Origin: Cristatella mucedo
Taxonomy: Eukaryota > Bryozoa > Phylactolaemata > Cristatellidae
Direction of reading: 5' to 3'
DNA: 64,000 nt
Assembly (NCBI GenBank): GCA_009760855.2
Contig: WPIO01000150.1
Span: forward strand, 153,501-217,500
The notes under the pieces: model-generated
Seen by the model: the letters and a program-made list of their open reading frames with translations, nothing else
The model's database searches: none
Told to the model about the DNA's origin: nothing
Position numbers and translations under genes: made by a program
Shown here: one piece after another, positions 1-24,769 of the stretch
Layout: every line of letters starts with the position of its first letter
Numbering within the stretch: position 1 is the first letter of the stretch

Positions 1-97
1 TTCCTCCTTATTGCAAGTCCAATTTTAGGCTTTGCCTGCTGATTGCATTTGTTACCAACACACATTTCTTAATGCTTCACCTGCAGCATCTATCCGT

Positions 98-172
98 AAA
101 GTGCCTAGAAAGACATCCAGTTCTCTGAGGTGCTATGCACTTGCATTATCGTTATTATTATTATTTTTACCT
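98..172 (+). mobile_element. CR1/L2-like LINE, 3' tail only
   Basis: GTAAAGTGCCTAGAAAG ... TTCTCTGAGGTGC followed by an (ATT)n run is the 3' end seen on every LINE copy here (consensus AAAGCGCCTAGAAAGAGATT, then AAGTTCTCTGAGGGCGCTTT, then ATT repeats). Directly joined to a SINE half. Confidence 0.65.
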
Positions 173-285
173 AGGTCATGGTTTCGAGCACTGCAGTGAA
201 AGTTCTTTTGATCACTACCAGAGGTAGTGATCGCCACGAAGGCTCTCTTGCTGCTTTACAAATGAGGCTGGTTAATCAGCTAACC
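173..285 (+). mobile_element. tRNA-derived SINE, 3' part
   Basis: Begins AGGTCATGGTTTCGAGC (a decayed box B) and runs to GAGGCTGGTTAATCAGC, matching the 3' two-thirds of the copy at 40538. The 5' box A part is absent; the LINE tail sits in its place. Confidence 0.6.
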
Positions 286-1530
286 ATTGCAGTGGCTGTA
301 CCAGGGCTCTGCAGGACCATTTGTCCAGAGCCAGGACACAGAGCAGCCTGCTTATGTAAGAAAGAACAGAAAGAAACGGTGCCTCGAAGCAGGCTCCTCC
401 CATCGACTGCTATCATCAGGAGGGTCTCGGAATGCTCACCGGGAAACGGTTAGTATGCAGGTGATGGTGGTTTGGGGGGTGCAGGTTGCAACAAAGTGGA
501 ACTGGGTAGCAGACCTGAGGAACAAGCTCTCACACCATAACGAAACACAGTCTGGGCTATCTAGAATCGAATTCATATTCAGAGTCAGTATTGCAACAGT
601 GTAAAGATTTCGTTCTGAGGACGGTAATGCATATTACATCTACTATATTCATGCATGAACTACAGGTTTCGCAGCTAGCTTGCATGTTGTCGAGGCCTGT
701 GGAACCTTTTCAAACTTTCCAAGCAATTTGCTTGCTCGGCTGGTTACCCTGCCAATGTATGATGTAACCGTTCGTTCGATATACAATATCGAGCACTGAA
801 ATCACTTATTAGAAATTAGTAAAGTTACACATGATTTGAACTCTTGAGTTTTTCCTCGGTAGGCGGGTTGGTTTTCTATTCCCTACTGCCAGCCTGAATT
901 CTCTTGGTCGGTCTCACAGTTCAGCCTGCTACTGCATAGCCCCGTGCGATTGCTGAGTCACAGATTAAGCTGCCATTAATGCACCTAGGACGACGAGCAC
1001 ATGCTAGCAGGAAAGGCTAATTATCTTTTCTAGACAAGCACAGCTGACTGAGCAGAGATGAAGGACTGCAGAGCAAGCATGCCACGACAAATTGCACACC
1101 CCAGGAGCCTCACTCGACTGGAGCTGCTGATCTACCAGCTGATGCTCCTGTACCTACTCCCAATCCGAGCCTCCAACCGTGCCAGAAAGCATACCATCCT
1201 AGTCCTGTGGCCACGTGCTACCTATTTGAACTTCTTCTACGAGCGCTGCTGACTGGCTTTAGAAGCAGGCAGTTTTGGGAAGGTTGGTGTATGAGTCTTC
1301 CATCAATCGGCAGCTGACTGGCCTGACCGCTTAGCTAGGCTCAGTAAGCCTTTTCAGCTCAATTGCAATCGTTACAGCTTTGGATCCTAGCAGAAAATAA
1401 AAGTCTGTAATACAACCTGTTAAAGAGACATGCTAGCTGCTGCAAAGTGACCCTGCAGCAGGACAGCCGTTTTGTCCTGGATAGAGCTGCCTTGGCCAAG
1501 GACTCCTGGAGCCAGTAAAGCTAAGCTGCC
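286..1530. other. No recognised gene
   Basis: Mixed-composition DNA without a convincing coding frame, splice-bounded exon or known repeat that I can name. Confidence 0.4.
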
Positions 1531-1532
1531 AG

Positions 1533-1745
1533 CTTGTCTCTCTCGCTCTCTCTCTCTCTCTCCCTCTCTCAGCCTGTCTGTCTCTCTGTCTGTCTGTCGG
1601 TCTGCCTGTCTCTATGTCTCTCTTATTTCTCTGTCAGTCTCTGTGTGTATTTCTCTCTTTGTCTCTCTATATCGCTCTCATAGACTTTCTCTCTCTCTCT
1701 GTCTCTATCTCACTTTATCTCTTCATTTCACTCTGTCTCTTTACC
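1533..1745. repeat. CT-rich microsatellite tract
   Basis: Impure CTCT and CTGT repeats with scattered breaks; open frames across it are low-complexity (Ser/Leu-rich) and not genes. Confidence 0.85.
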
Positions 1746-4560
1746 TTGCATGAATCGTTCTTTCTGCTCGTTGGTATGAGCTACTGGTTTGCAGTTAGCT
1801 ATTTCAGACGTTAGCCATAAACAGGCTATGCATGCTCATTTACATAAGTTCGCTGGCTATCAAAAACGCAGAATTTCTGGCATGCAGTGAATACAGACTG
1901 AAACATTTCCTATGGTAAAGGTCCCTGCCAGAAAAGCAGTGTTACTTGCCACTGCAGCTGCCTTGGAAGGCAACTGCAGCTCTGTCTAAGGTCAAAGGGC
2001 TGCCGAACAAAAGTGAAACTCGACTTTCCAGTAAGTCAATGCTTACCGCCAGTGCAGGTGCTTGGCATCGCAGTAAAGTAAAGCGCAGCGAGAAAATCTG
2101 CCAAGAATATGACTCCGACCACTTCCATTCAGCTCCCCAAAATCTCTGCAGCACACCAAAAATTGTATGCTGGCTGGTGCTCAGCTAAGGACGCTTCAGC
2201 ACAGTACAGGCGAAATACTTTACGAATAATTACAATAAGATCCGAAGGCAGGCATATATCATTCTAGTGGTGCTAGAACTAAAAACCATGCAGGCTCTGT
2301 TCCATCAGGGTTGAACGAAGCAACTAAAAGGGAGATTAGCTGACAAAATATGCAGTCTGCCAAGTGACTTAATAAGTTTCGACTTGCAAGTCCTAGATCG
2401 TTGTACTTTCGAATAATGACAGTATACATACGGGTCTAGGCACATATACTAGTGCTCACTGCCTGTAGACTCGCTTCTCTGAATCGTAGTAGAATTACTT
2501 GTCTATTAAATGCTACCGCAGGAAGTAAATGAAGATTTCATTGATCACACTGGTGACACTGTATTCATACATGAACGGAAATCCTGTGGATAAGATACTA
2601 ATATTCAGTGTAACCTAGATACTATTAAAAGAGAAGTGATCATTAACTCTAGCATCGGATTCGGTTACTCCTAAATTTCGTTACTCTGCTACGACCAATC
2701 GTATAATCCGGACAAGCTTGATGGCTTCAACTATAAGGAGTTTATCTTGAAAAACCTTCGTCCTCAAAACTTCTTGCATTACATTGGAATTCTGTGGAAC
2801 TGGAAATCGTTATTAGAACGTATTGGTCCATTGCGATCCACTTTCCTGAATCAATATTAAAGTTATCGTGCTAACTTAAGGAACCGCCAATCGTAAGTTC
2901 GTTCTGCTTAAAGACTTATCTCGGTTCGTGTAATAGCTATGCATAGTTGTGAGAGTACCACTGACAATTTACCTTACCTAATTGTTACTAATTACACAAT
3001 CATTACTGAGACACTATTAATTCGTTGCTTTGAACTCATTCGGTCTGTTTAGTCAACAATTAGCTATTAGGAGACGCTTGCTCTCTTGAACCTTTGCTCT
3101 GCCTATTGAATTATAAGCAATTGTGCTAGTGCATAATCAAAACGATCACTGAAAACTGGTGGAAAAATAGACGTTGTTAACCATGCACCCATAAATTTTT
3201 AAATTATTAGGATAGTGCTTTACAAACTTTGGATTCCCTTACTCTATTCTTAGCAAATCTGAATTTGATGACAGAGTCAAATATTAAGGTCCTCTAGATT
3301 GTGCCTCAGCTTAATTATGAACTTTAATTGCTTCTTTACAGCCTTTTACACCAGAAACCGTTATGCTCTCATTCAAGTTGAATTTAATGTCAGTTTGATA
3401 ACCCGTAAGGTTTGATACATTCGAGCCCAGCTGGCTTCGTATTCTGAGTCTTTCTTCTTACACGCCCACATTCTGGCTTCTATATTAAGGTCTCCATTGT
3501 TTTAATTCCGATTCCATTTCGAATTCCTTCGACCTAGCACGTCTTTTGTTTCTGCATTCAAAATTTGAATTAATTCGTTAAACCCAAATTCTCTCGAAAT
3601 TGCTTATGTCCACCATAAACATGCGTCTTCAGCCCTTCTGCTTAAGAATCCGATCAAGTTTTACAGCTAAGCAATGCTAACACTTGAAGCAATTCAAGAT
3701 CGCGGGAAATTTTGCACCTCAGATGACCGACAATTATATTCTCTCCCTAACCATATTTATTCGATGCATTACTGGTGCTGAATAAGTAAATCTAAGCTCT
3801 AAAAAAGCAGAGGAAACTAACTCATGGTTAAGATTTACTTTCTAAATTTCGGCATTTTCGGATTATAGTAGGTCGTTTCAATTTATTTTAGCTACAATAG
3901 AGTCCGGAGTTTACGTAGCATTAGTTAAAATATGCACCACTAAACAAAAAACTGGTGTTGTAAATGTATGAGAAAATCTTCTTAATTACTCAAAACATAG
4001 TTAAACAGGGTGAGTTCATACCTCAGTGAGAGACGTAAGAATTTTGCCGAAAATGGCTGTTTGAAATATTGGGAGCATTTATGTCTTGGCATTTTAAAGT
4101 TTGATTGCATCTCTCTTTCCTTTTTTCATCATCTTTTTCGCTCTCTATAATCTTCTTTTCATTATCTTCTTTTTTTAATCTTTTCTTTTGCAGCCAAATT
4201 CGCTAATCGCAATCCCGTCTCATATTTACATGTCTACTTGACTAAGATATGATATTTGTTTACCCTTCTGAACAATGCTATGCTCATGCGACTCTCTAAA
4301 TTGTTCTATAGCAACAATATTGCGCTTAGACGGCCACTAACTTAAAAAAACTTAACAGCAATATGAGCGAAAAAGAGATGGCGGTTCTGCCTAATTTCCA
4401 TACGCAAGTTTCAAGAGCTCACCCAGAAGTATGGTTATGGTTAGATCAATCAACAAGCAGAGGCTCGGTGAAACTGTTCGGCTCCCTAGGACAAAGCTGC
4501 AAATGACGCCCCCTCCCCGATTAAAAAAATTGCTGCAAAATAGCTCCGCCTGAGAAGACA
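1746..4560. other. AT-rich stretch, no recognised feature
   Basis: No long open frame, exon-like block or clear repeat could be identified. Frequent stops in all frames. Confidence 0.4.
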
Positions 4561-4565
4561 CGCCA

Positions 4566-4727
4566 AAACACACACGCACGCACACACGCGCGAACACGCG
4601 CGCACACGCGCGCACACACACGCTCACACACGCGCACACACGCTCACACACGCTCACACATGCACACACACGCACACACACAAACACACACAAACACACA
4701 CGCACACACACAAACACACACACACTA
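4566..4727. repeat. CA/CG-rich microsatellite
   Basis: Alternating purine-pyrimidine run of ACAC with CGCG interruptions (CACACGCGCGAACACGCGCG). It could adopt Z-DNA. Frames across it are artefacts. Confidence 0.85.
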
Positions 4728-4817
4728 GAAGGCATATTGAGTTGAGAAAGTTATTTCATTTGAATTTCAAATAAAGTTTAGATACCACTGCTTTAACTTG
4801 GGTGAATATTTCTTGAT

Positions 4818-5040
4818 TTGACAGTGGCTAACTGTTAGATTACAGTTTGAAAGTCAATATTTTCCAACGTCTCTTCATCTCTGCTTGACAACGCCGAATA
4901 TGAGAGCCTATTTTGGTCCACTGATGCTCTCACGTAAGATAATGTAATATTCAGCTTGCTAAAGAAACGTTCACAACTGGCAGCTATGGAGAGAAGAACT
5001 TGCAAGGCAGCACTCAAATTAGGAAACGCGTCTCCTTAAC
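4818..5040 (-). pseudogene. hAT transposase C-terminal dimerisation fragment
   Basis: The minus-strand frame reads FPNLSAALQVLLSI then ASCERFFSKLNI ... LSYSALSSRDEE and ENIDFQTVI, the hallmark hATC block (ASCERxFSKLK, RLxxLALLSIE, IDF). This matches ZMYM/hAT-type transposases. Only the C-terminal 65-70 residues are visible; upstream on the minus strand the frame decays. A relic of a DNA transposon. Confidence 0.7.
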
Positions 5041-6630
5041 TGACAATGAGAGGGGTGACTTCTGGTGGTCTCTTTAGTGCCGAGTCGTGACGAATGAAGA
5101 GATGCATTAAACAGCGTTCACATATTTTATTGTACGGCTCTGTCCTCTAAATTTCGGGACGACAGAAGCCTAAAAGACCGAGGCCGTGCGGGCAAGGTTT
5201 GGTCTTGTAACGTGTCTTCAGAAGCTTCTTAGCTGCCAAAAGAAACCAAATTAGGCATAAAGATCCGTGAGCCGGAAAAACTTAGCTGTACTTTCTTGTC
5301 TAAGATATCCTATGCTGTCAATGCTTTTTTAGCTGGATTTTAAATGTCGTCAAGTAGGGATTTGTGACGACGCCAGTCGGAAGCGAGCTCCGGGCTTGTG
5401 TGACTTCCGGCTTGGCCCTGTGTGAGAGAGACTCTGTGTGTCTTTGTGTGTTTGTGCATGTTAGTGGGGGGCATGAGTGATTCTGTGATTGCTTGCATGC
5501 CTGCTGGTAAGTATGTGTATTCTGCCATGATCTTGCGGTTACCTACCTACAACTACTCGGACCACATATCACACTTAGTTATTACTAGGCTTCACTTGCT
5601 CGTTACACGCCCGTCTGATTCGTCACTAAACTGCTTCAGCAGCCAGTGTTAGTCAGTATTACCACTGCAGCTCCTTGGACGGCAAAGGCACTGCCAATGC
5701 TTAAAGTTATGCCGAACATTTAAATAAGAATCAGCCCAAGTTCACAAGCAGTTTATTACCTATTGCTACAGTCACCAATGTGTATAATTTATTATTGCAT
5801 AGGCATTAACACTCAATAAGGCAATGGCAAAAACCCAGGTTTCTTCAGACGTTGGACAGGGGGTAGGACGGGACAGAGAAACGGATAAATATCAAATTAA
5901 AGAGATTCAGATATAGGCAAACGCAGCAGAAGCAGAGTAAAACAAAAAGGATTTATTCAGCAACAGTTAGAGAGACTTTTGTAAAGTGGGATTGAGCATG
6001 ATAGGGAGAGAATAAGCTGCAGATATGAGGAAGAATGAGAGAGAGCAGTAAAAGAGACAGAGGCATATATCGGCAAGAATATGTCTCTTTTTGAAGTGTC
6101 TGGCTGCACTTGCATTCACATCTGTTCCTTGGAACAGCTCTGCTAACTCATAGAGATCTTTCGGCATGCCATGCACCTATTCCTGTGGTCCATGATTGAG
6201 GCATAACATCCAGATCCCGAGCATTAGTTACATCGAAATATGTTCTCAGTCTGAGGAAACATCAGAAAGGCATGGCCTCCGAAGTAGTACAGGTCGGATC
6301 GAGGCACAGCGAACAACTTTTGAGCCGATGCTCCCGATTCTCACATTTGAAGAGGTAAACACTTCTCAAAACTCGACGTCAGAATCTAACATGCATGAAT
6401 TACATCTGTGGAGAGCTATTAGGTACGATCGCTTTCATTTTAAACCTGTTGCCAGGTAATAGAGTCTGGCCACCGAAGATTCAAGTTTGAAGCTCAGCCC
6501 ATAGACCTCCAAGCTAGTGGTAAACAGATCGCACTAACAGTTGGTCATCTCAATGAATGAGTGTCACTACAACGTCGAGTAGCCCACTGGCCTAGATGGT
6601 AAGTTGAACTTCCTTATCGTCGATTTATTC
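5041..6630. other. Unassigned flank upstream of gene copy 1
   Basis: Possibly contains more decayed hAT sequence near 5100-5300. Otherwise no clear coding exon; the last few hundred bases align weakly with the flanks before the other gene copies. Confidence 0.35.
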
Positions 6631-6812
6631 AAACTTGCAGGAACCGAGATGGCAGGCTGAGCTTTCCAGGAAAAAATGTGATTCACGTCTGCCTAAGGCA
6701 CTTAAAGAGAGGACGATTTGGACGTTTGACTGTAGCAACCGAGTACAATCGTAGCCGAGAGCCGATCGAGTGAGCAGCTGCTATTCTACAGCGTTTACTT
6801 TTGGGATTTCAG
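6631..6812 (+). promoter_or_regulatory. Conserved upstream block of gene copy 1
   Basis: This block (CTTGCAGGAACC ... GTGATTCACGTCTGCC ... GAGCAGCTGCTATTCTACAG) recurs before each of the other three signal-peptide exons, at about 33471-33654, 36065-36248 and 62655-62829. It ends in a pyrimidine-AG that looks like an acceptor. It probably holds the promoter or 5' UTR, but I see no clear TATA box, and recent duplication alone could explain the conservation. Confidence 0.4.
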
Positions 6813-6820
6813 GAAGCTGA

Positions 6821-20414
<13,594 letters not shown>

Positions 20415-20685
20415 ACACACATCAATGAAGATTGAGTCATACAATATGGAAATCTTTTAAACAGATCAAGAATGCTTACTCTATGGATAGAAATGCTGCT
20501 GATCGCTGCATTATTATCTCAATTTGTACGGTAGTATAGTTTAGATGTGTCTTTTTATCTGGAGCGGGTTTTGCATTTGGACGTTGATCATTTTCGTTTC
20601 AATGGTACATAACTTTCAGATCTACGCCGCAACAGTTTAAGGCAACATCTTGGTTTCAAGTAAATGTATTATCCTTCAAACCAAA

Positions 20686-20691
20686 AATAAA
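20686..20691 (+). terminator. Candidate poly(A) signal of gene copy 1
   Basis: AATAAA lies about 270 bases after the stop codon at 20412-20414, in an AT-rich 3' flank just before a LINE 3' tail. No cleavage site can be read from sequence alone. Confidence 0.45.
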
Positions 20692-20730
20692 TAAGTATTA
20701 TTCCTCTAATAGTTCGATCCTGCTTCTTTC

Positions 20731-20815
20731 ACAGCATTTGCAAAGTACCTAACATGAGATTAGGTTCTCTTTGGACTCTGTATAAATGTATTATCATGAT
20801 TCTTATTATTATAAG
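20731..20815 (+). mobile_element. CR1/L2-like LINE 3' tail (decayed)
   Basis: CAGCATTTGCAAAGTACC ... GATTAGGTTCTCT then an ATT-rich end, a diverged version of the standard tail, just after the poly(A) signal of gene copy 1. Confidence 0.55.
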
Positions 20816-23600
20816 AAATGATCACTGAATATAAGAAGACATTCTTTGCTATAGTCAGTATTCTGAATGTAGCATCACACACACTTTTTATACGATATAT
20901 GTCACTAGATGCTTTATATACTTGAAATTAATTTGATGTTATCAGTTATTGGTAAAAAAAACATCGCAAATAAATCAGTGGACAATTAAATTAGTTTTTT
21001 GGATCGCACAACAAATAAAAGTAACGCAATAGTGGATTCACTAGCTAAAATATTGTTATACTTGTTTTATCGTCAAGAATCAAATTAGCTATCAAATTTA
21101 AAAACAACCTTTATGGTTGTAAAATCTTAGGATTTCCAGAATCTTAGCTAATGATGTGGCATAGGTTTTTTTTAGAGAACCTTTATTAGATATAACATGA
21201 GTGATTAAAAGGATTTTTGACCAGTGCATAATTCATTGTATTCTTTGTGGGTCTCACATTAAAAACAGTGGTGTGGTCTCACATAAAAAAGAGTGGTAAA
21301 CCACCATATTTAGATCTGTTAGCTAAAACTTATGGACATATTCTGACCTACTTTTGGAAATAATTATTCCTGTTTTTTATATGTTAGTGGCATCGTGTAG
21401 CTCTCGGGTTAGGGACTACGAAGTCACCCCTGCGTCTCTAAATGATAGGGTAAACTAATAGTCATCCTCACCAACAGGTCTCGGTCTTGGCTTCAATTCG
21501 ATAGCAGACGATCCTTTACTGCTTACGAAAAGTGAGTTTATACCCACTACGACTGTTCTGCCTTTATTCTGAATTTGAATGGGGTAAGGAAATAGAGTCC
21601 TGGAAACTTATGTAGAATTGTAATTGAATATCGAGATTGATCGGCTAGTAGCAAAGAACTTGCTGAGAACTATGACACCACGTCAAAATAAGCACTTTGA
21701 CGGTATCGTGCTGTCAGCAAGCTCTTTTTTTGGAGGGTTCAAGTTTGGTGGCATTACGGCATCATTTTTAAAACTTGACTGGTCTCCGATAGGCGACTAT
21801 TTCTATCAATTCGTATCATTAAATCATAAGTTTAAATTCATAAAGCTCCTAGATATCTAAAGGTTGTATTTATAGCATAGAAAAGAGTTTACGTGTAAGT
21901 TAGTATTGGTAGCATTTTAAATCCTGCCTATGATAATTACGGTATGTAAAAGGTTTCAAGTCATTAACCTATCTATGGGCAAAGAGTTGATTACTTAATT
22001 GCAATGAAAAAAGGGAAAAATTATTATTTGAAAGCAATTGAGTCTTACGTTGGGCAAAAGTGTACGGTGAAACTCGCAAGGTTTGGTGCTAAATGCAGTG
22101 GGAACGTCAGGCTGGTATATCAAGCATGTCTTAAGCTGCTGCCCGAATTGGTAAGAGCTACTTGAACGTCAAAGTAGGGAGTAGTATCCATAGAATTATA
22201 CCAGTTATACCAATTACACCTGCATATGTATGCCAAATCAACATTTAGGTTCATAATAATAGAGAAGAAGAGCATTTCTATTGCTTACAGATATATTTCA
22301 TAAGCATAGACAAAAACGTCCAGGCAACGCACGCTTTTTGCGATGTGACTGGATAATATTTAAAGATCTGATCATAAACATACTAAATAAAAATAAGTGT
22401 AAAGATGTGCGCGACCGGCAAAGAATACTTGCCAAATAATATGAGTAGCACGCCAAAAATATTTATAAATATAACTTTAGCATGCGTGTCGGAGATCAAG
22501 ACAAGCACTGTATATCTCAGAAAAACACAGAAAAAAGGTCTTTCAGAGAGAAATTTATCAGAAAATATAAGGTAAAGCATGTAATATATATTTTTGACTT
22601 TTATATAATCTTTTTGGTGTGCTTAGAGGCTGTCAAGTGAGAGAAAAGAGAGGCTCGGTGTTTGCAATCCCGACAATTTGGCTGGAGCCAAAGTATCATT
22701 CAAGCGGTCGGTAATTCAGCGTTGCCAATCCTGACTAAAGTAAAAATGGCTAATGTGAGCTGCCCACCATGTATCAACACAACCATTCATCAATGTTGCC
22801 TTGGAAACGTCTCAAAGCTTACTGTTTCCACCACAACATTAATCTCCCTTCGCCCGACCGGTCTACAAAGGGATTAGCAATCTTCAGGAGATAGCAGTCA
22901 GACAAGTAAGCAAGCCAGATAAGACAGAGGAGCAAGTCGGACAACTAGAAATGTATGCCTAGTTAAGATTACCAAGTAATTACTTCGACCTTTGAAAGAA
23001 AGCCGTGATTCCTCATGCAGAAAGACCTCAACTATTTGTTCAGAGACCTTGGGCTTACCAAGTCCAATACTGAGGTTATGACAGGTGGGATGAAGAAGTG
23101 GATCCTTTTTGGATGAAAGTAACAGTGAGAGTAACAGATAGGCAAGAACGTCGGCGCATTTTCCTCCAAGCTCTACAATATGAAAGATAGCTTATATTTT
23201 CGCAACAATGCGGCCGAACTATTTGATGCTTTGTGAATTAGATTCAGCCTTGCTGACTGGTTCCTATTCAAAGACTATTTATCGAAGATCCTCGGCACCG
23301 TGCTGCTTCGCATCATTAACAAGTGCAATCTGAGTTCTCTCAGTGAAACATTGAAGCTACGTTGGTACCGCCTACTTGTGATTGGAAGGGGCTAACCTGA
23401 GAGCTTCGCAAAGTCATTCCTTATTTAGATATTTTTTTAAGGCTACCCCTACTAATCAAAGCGGGAAAGTCCGTCCGTATTTTTGTCCCACAGCGGTTCC
23501 GTCACACTGTAAAATGGTGACCAGTCTTTCACTGAGTGACATATACTTGCCGCATAGATCTAGTACGACTCGATGAAGCTATTCAAGATCAGTATGCTCT
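20816..23600. other. AT-rich stretch, no recognised feature
   Basis: A short direct repeat of GTCTCACAT(T/A)AAAA lies near 21250-21300. I found no exon-like block; open frames are short and without similarity that I recognise. Confidence 0.4.
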
Positions 23601-23604
23601 TGTA

Positions 23605-24690
23605 GACTAAACTCCTTCTAAACACTTTACATTAGCTGCATAGGAAACACAATCGAATGGTGAGTGATATCATGCTCAATAAACAGAAAGAATAATGTGG
23701 TCAGGGTGACATGCAAAGGATCAGCATGCAAGTTTGGTTAGTGGCAACGTGTTAGGTTAGTGTCAGAACGTATAAGGTAATTAACGACGAATCACAGGGA
23801 CCCACTAAATGCTGTGATAAATTGGTGAGTTTTTAAGTTCTTTTTCAATGTGGTCAAGTCATGAGATGTTGTGACGGAAATCGGGAGTGAGTTCCAGGCT
23901 TTGAGAACGTACAAACTAAAGACACGGTCTCCAAAGGGTTTGAGGTTTGTACAGGTATATAGGTAAACAGTTGGTTTCCGAAAAGCAGGTAGTACGATGC
24001 TTGGCCCGGTGGGGAGCAGATCTGATAGGTAGTCTAGAGCTAAAGAATTAAGGGACCTCAAAGTTAGCGACAAGACCTTGAAGTCAATCAGTTGCATGAC
24101 TTGTAGCAAGTAGAGGTGGGCGAGAAGTGGTATGATGTGGCAACTGCGACACTCACGACAGACAAGCCTAGGTGCAGCGTTTTGCACCAGATGTAATCGT
24201 CTGATTGCACATGCCGGTAGGCCAGCAAGCAGTGAGTTACAGAAGTCAAGACGGGATGTCGCGAATGCATGGACCAACTTGGACGTGGTATCTTTGTCTG
24301 AACCAGCCCGAGTATTAGCAATGCTATGTAGCTGAAAGTAGGCAGACTTGACTGAGGAGCTGATGTGGTCGGCTAGCGAGTGGTCACTTTGGAACAGGAC
24401 ACCTAGATTTCGTAGTGATTCAACAGGAGATATGCTAGGAGAGCCAACTTTGACGGTTAGCCTTTTCAATTTCTGAATCGCACTCGATTTGCCCAATACT
24501 AGTGAGTCAGTTTTTTCACCATTCAATTTAAGAAGATTTGCTGCCATTCATGTGCTGATGTCATCAATACATGCAACAAGGGAGATGAGATAATTCGAGG
24601 ATCTTGAAGGCTGGAAGGGATCTAGGCAATGGTAAAACTGAGTATCGTCCGCATGGAAGTGCAATCCACAGTAATCATTTCTTGTTCTCG
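23605..24690 (-). mobile_element. CR1/L2-like LINE, 3' half with RT C-terminus
   Basis: The minus-strand frame is open for 251 codons (23792-24547). It continues upstream into FHADDTQFY, the RT active-site motif (YADD with Tyr to His), then CIDDISTWMAANLLKLN and the typical C-terminal block RRLHLVQNAAPRLVCRE ... FKVLSLTLRSLNSLA ... FGDRVFSLYVLKAWNSLP. 5'-truncated before the RT core and mutated; not active. One of the two longest intact-frame remnants of the family here. Confidence 0.8.
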
Positions 24691-24769
24691 TCAAACTAAC
24701 CCCAAATCTGCTGCAAATAGCTCCAAAAAGTCTGGAATATCAAACAAAGCTACGCACACAATGTACCCA

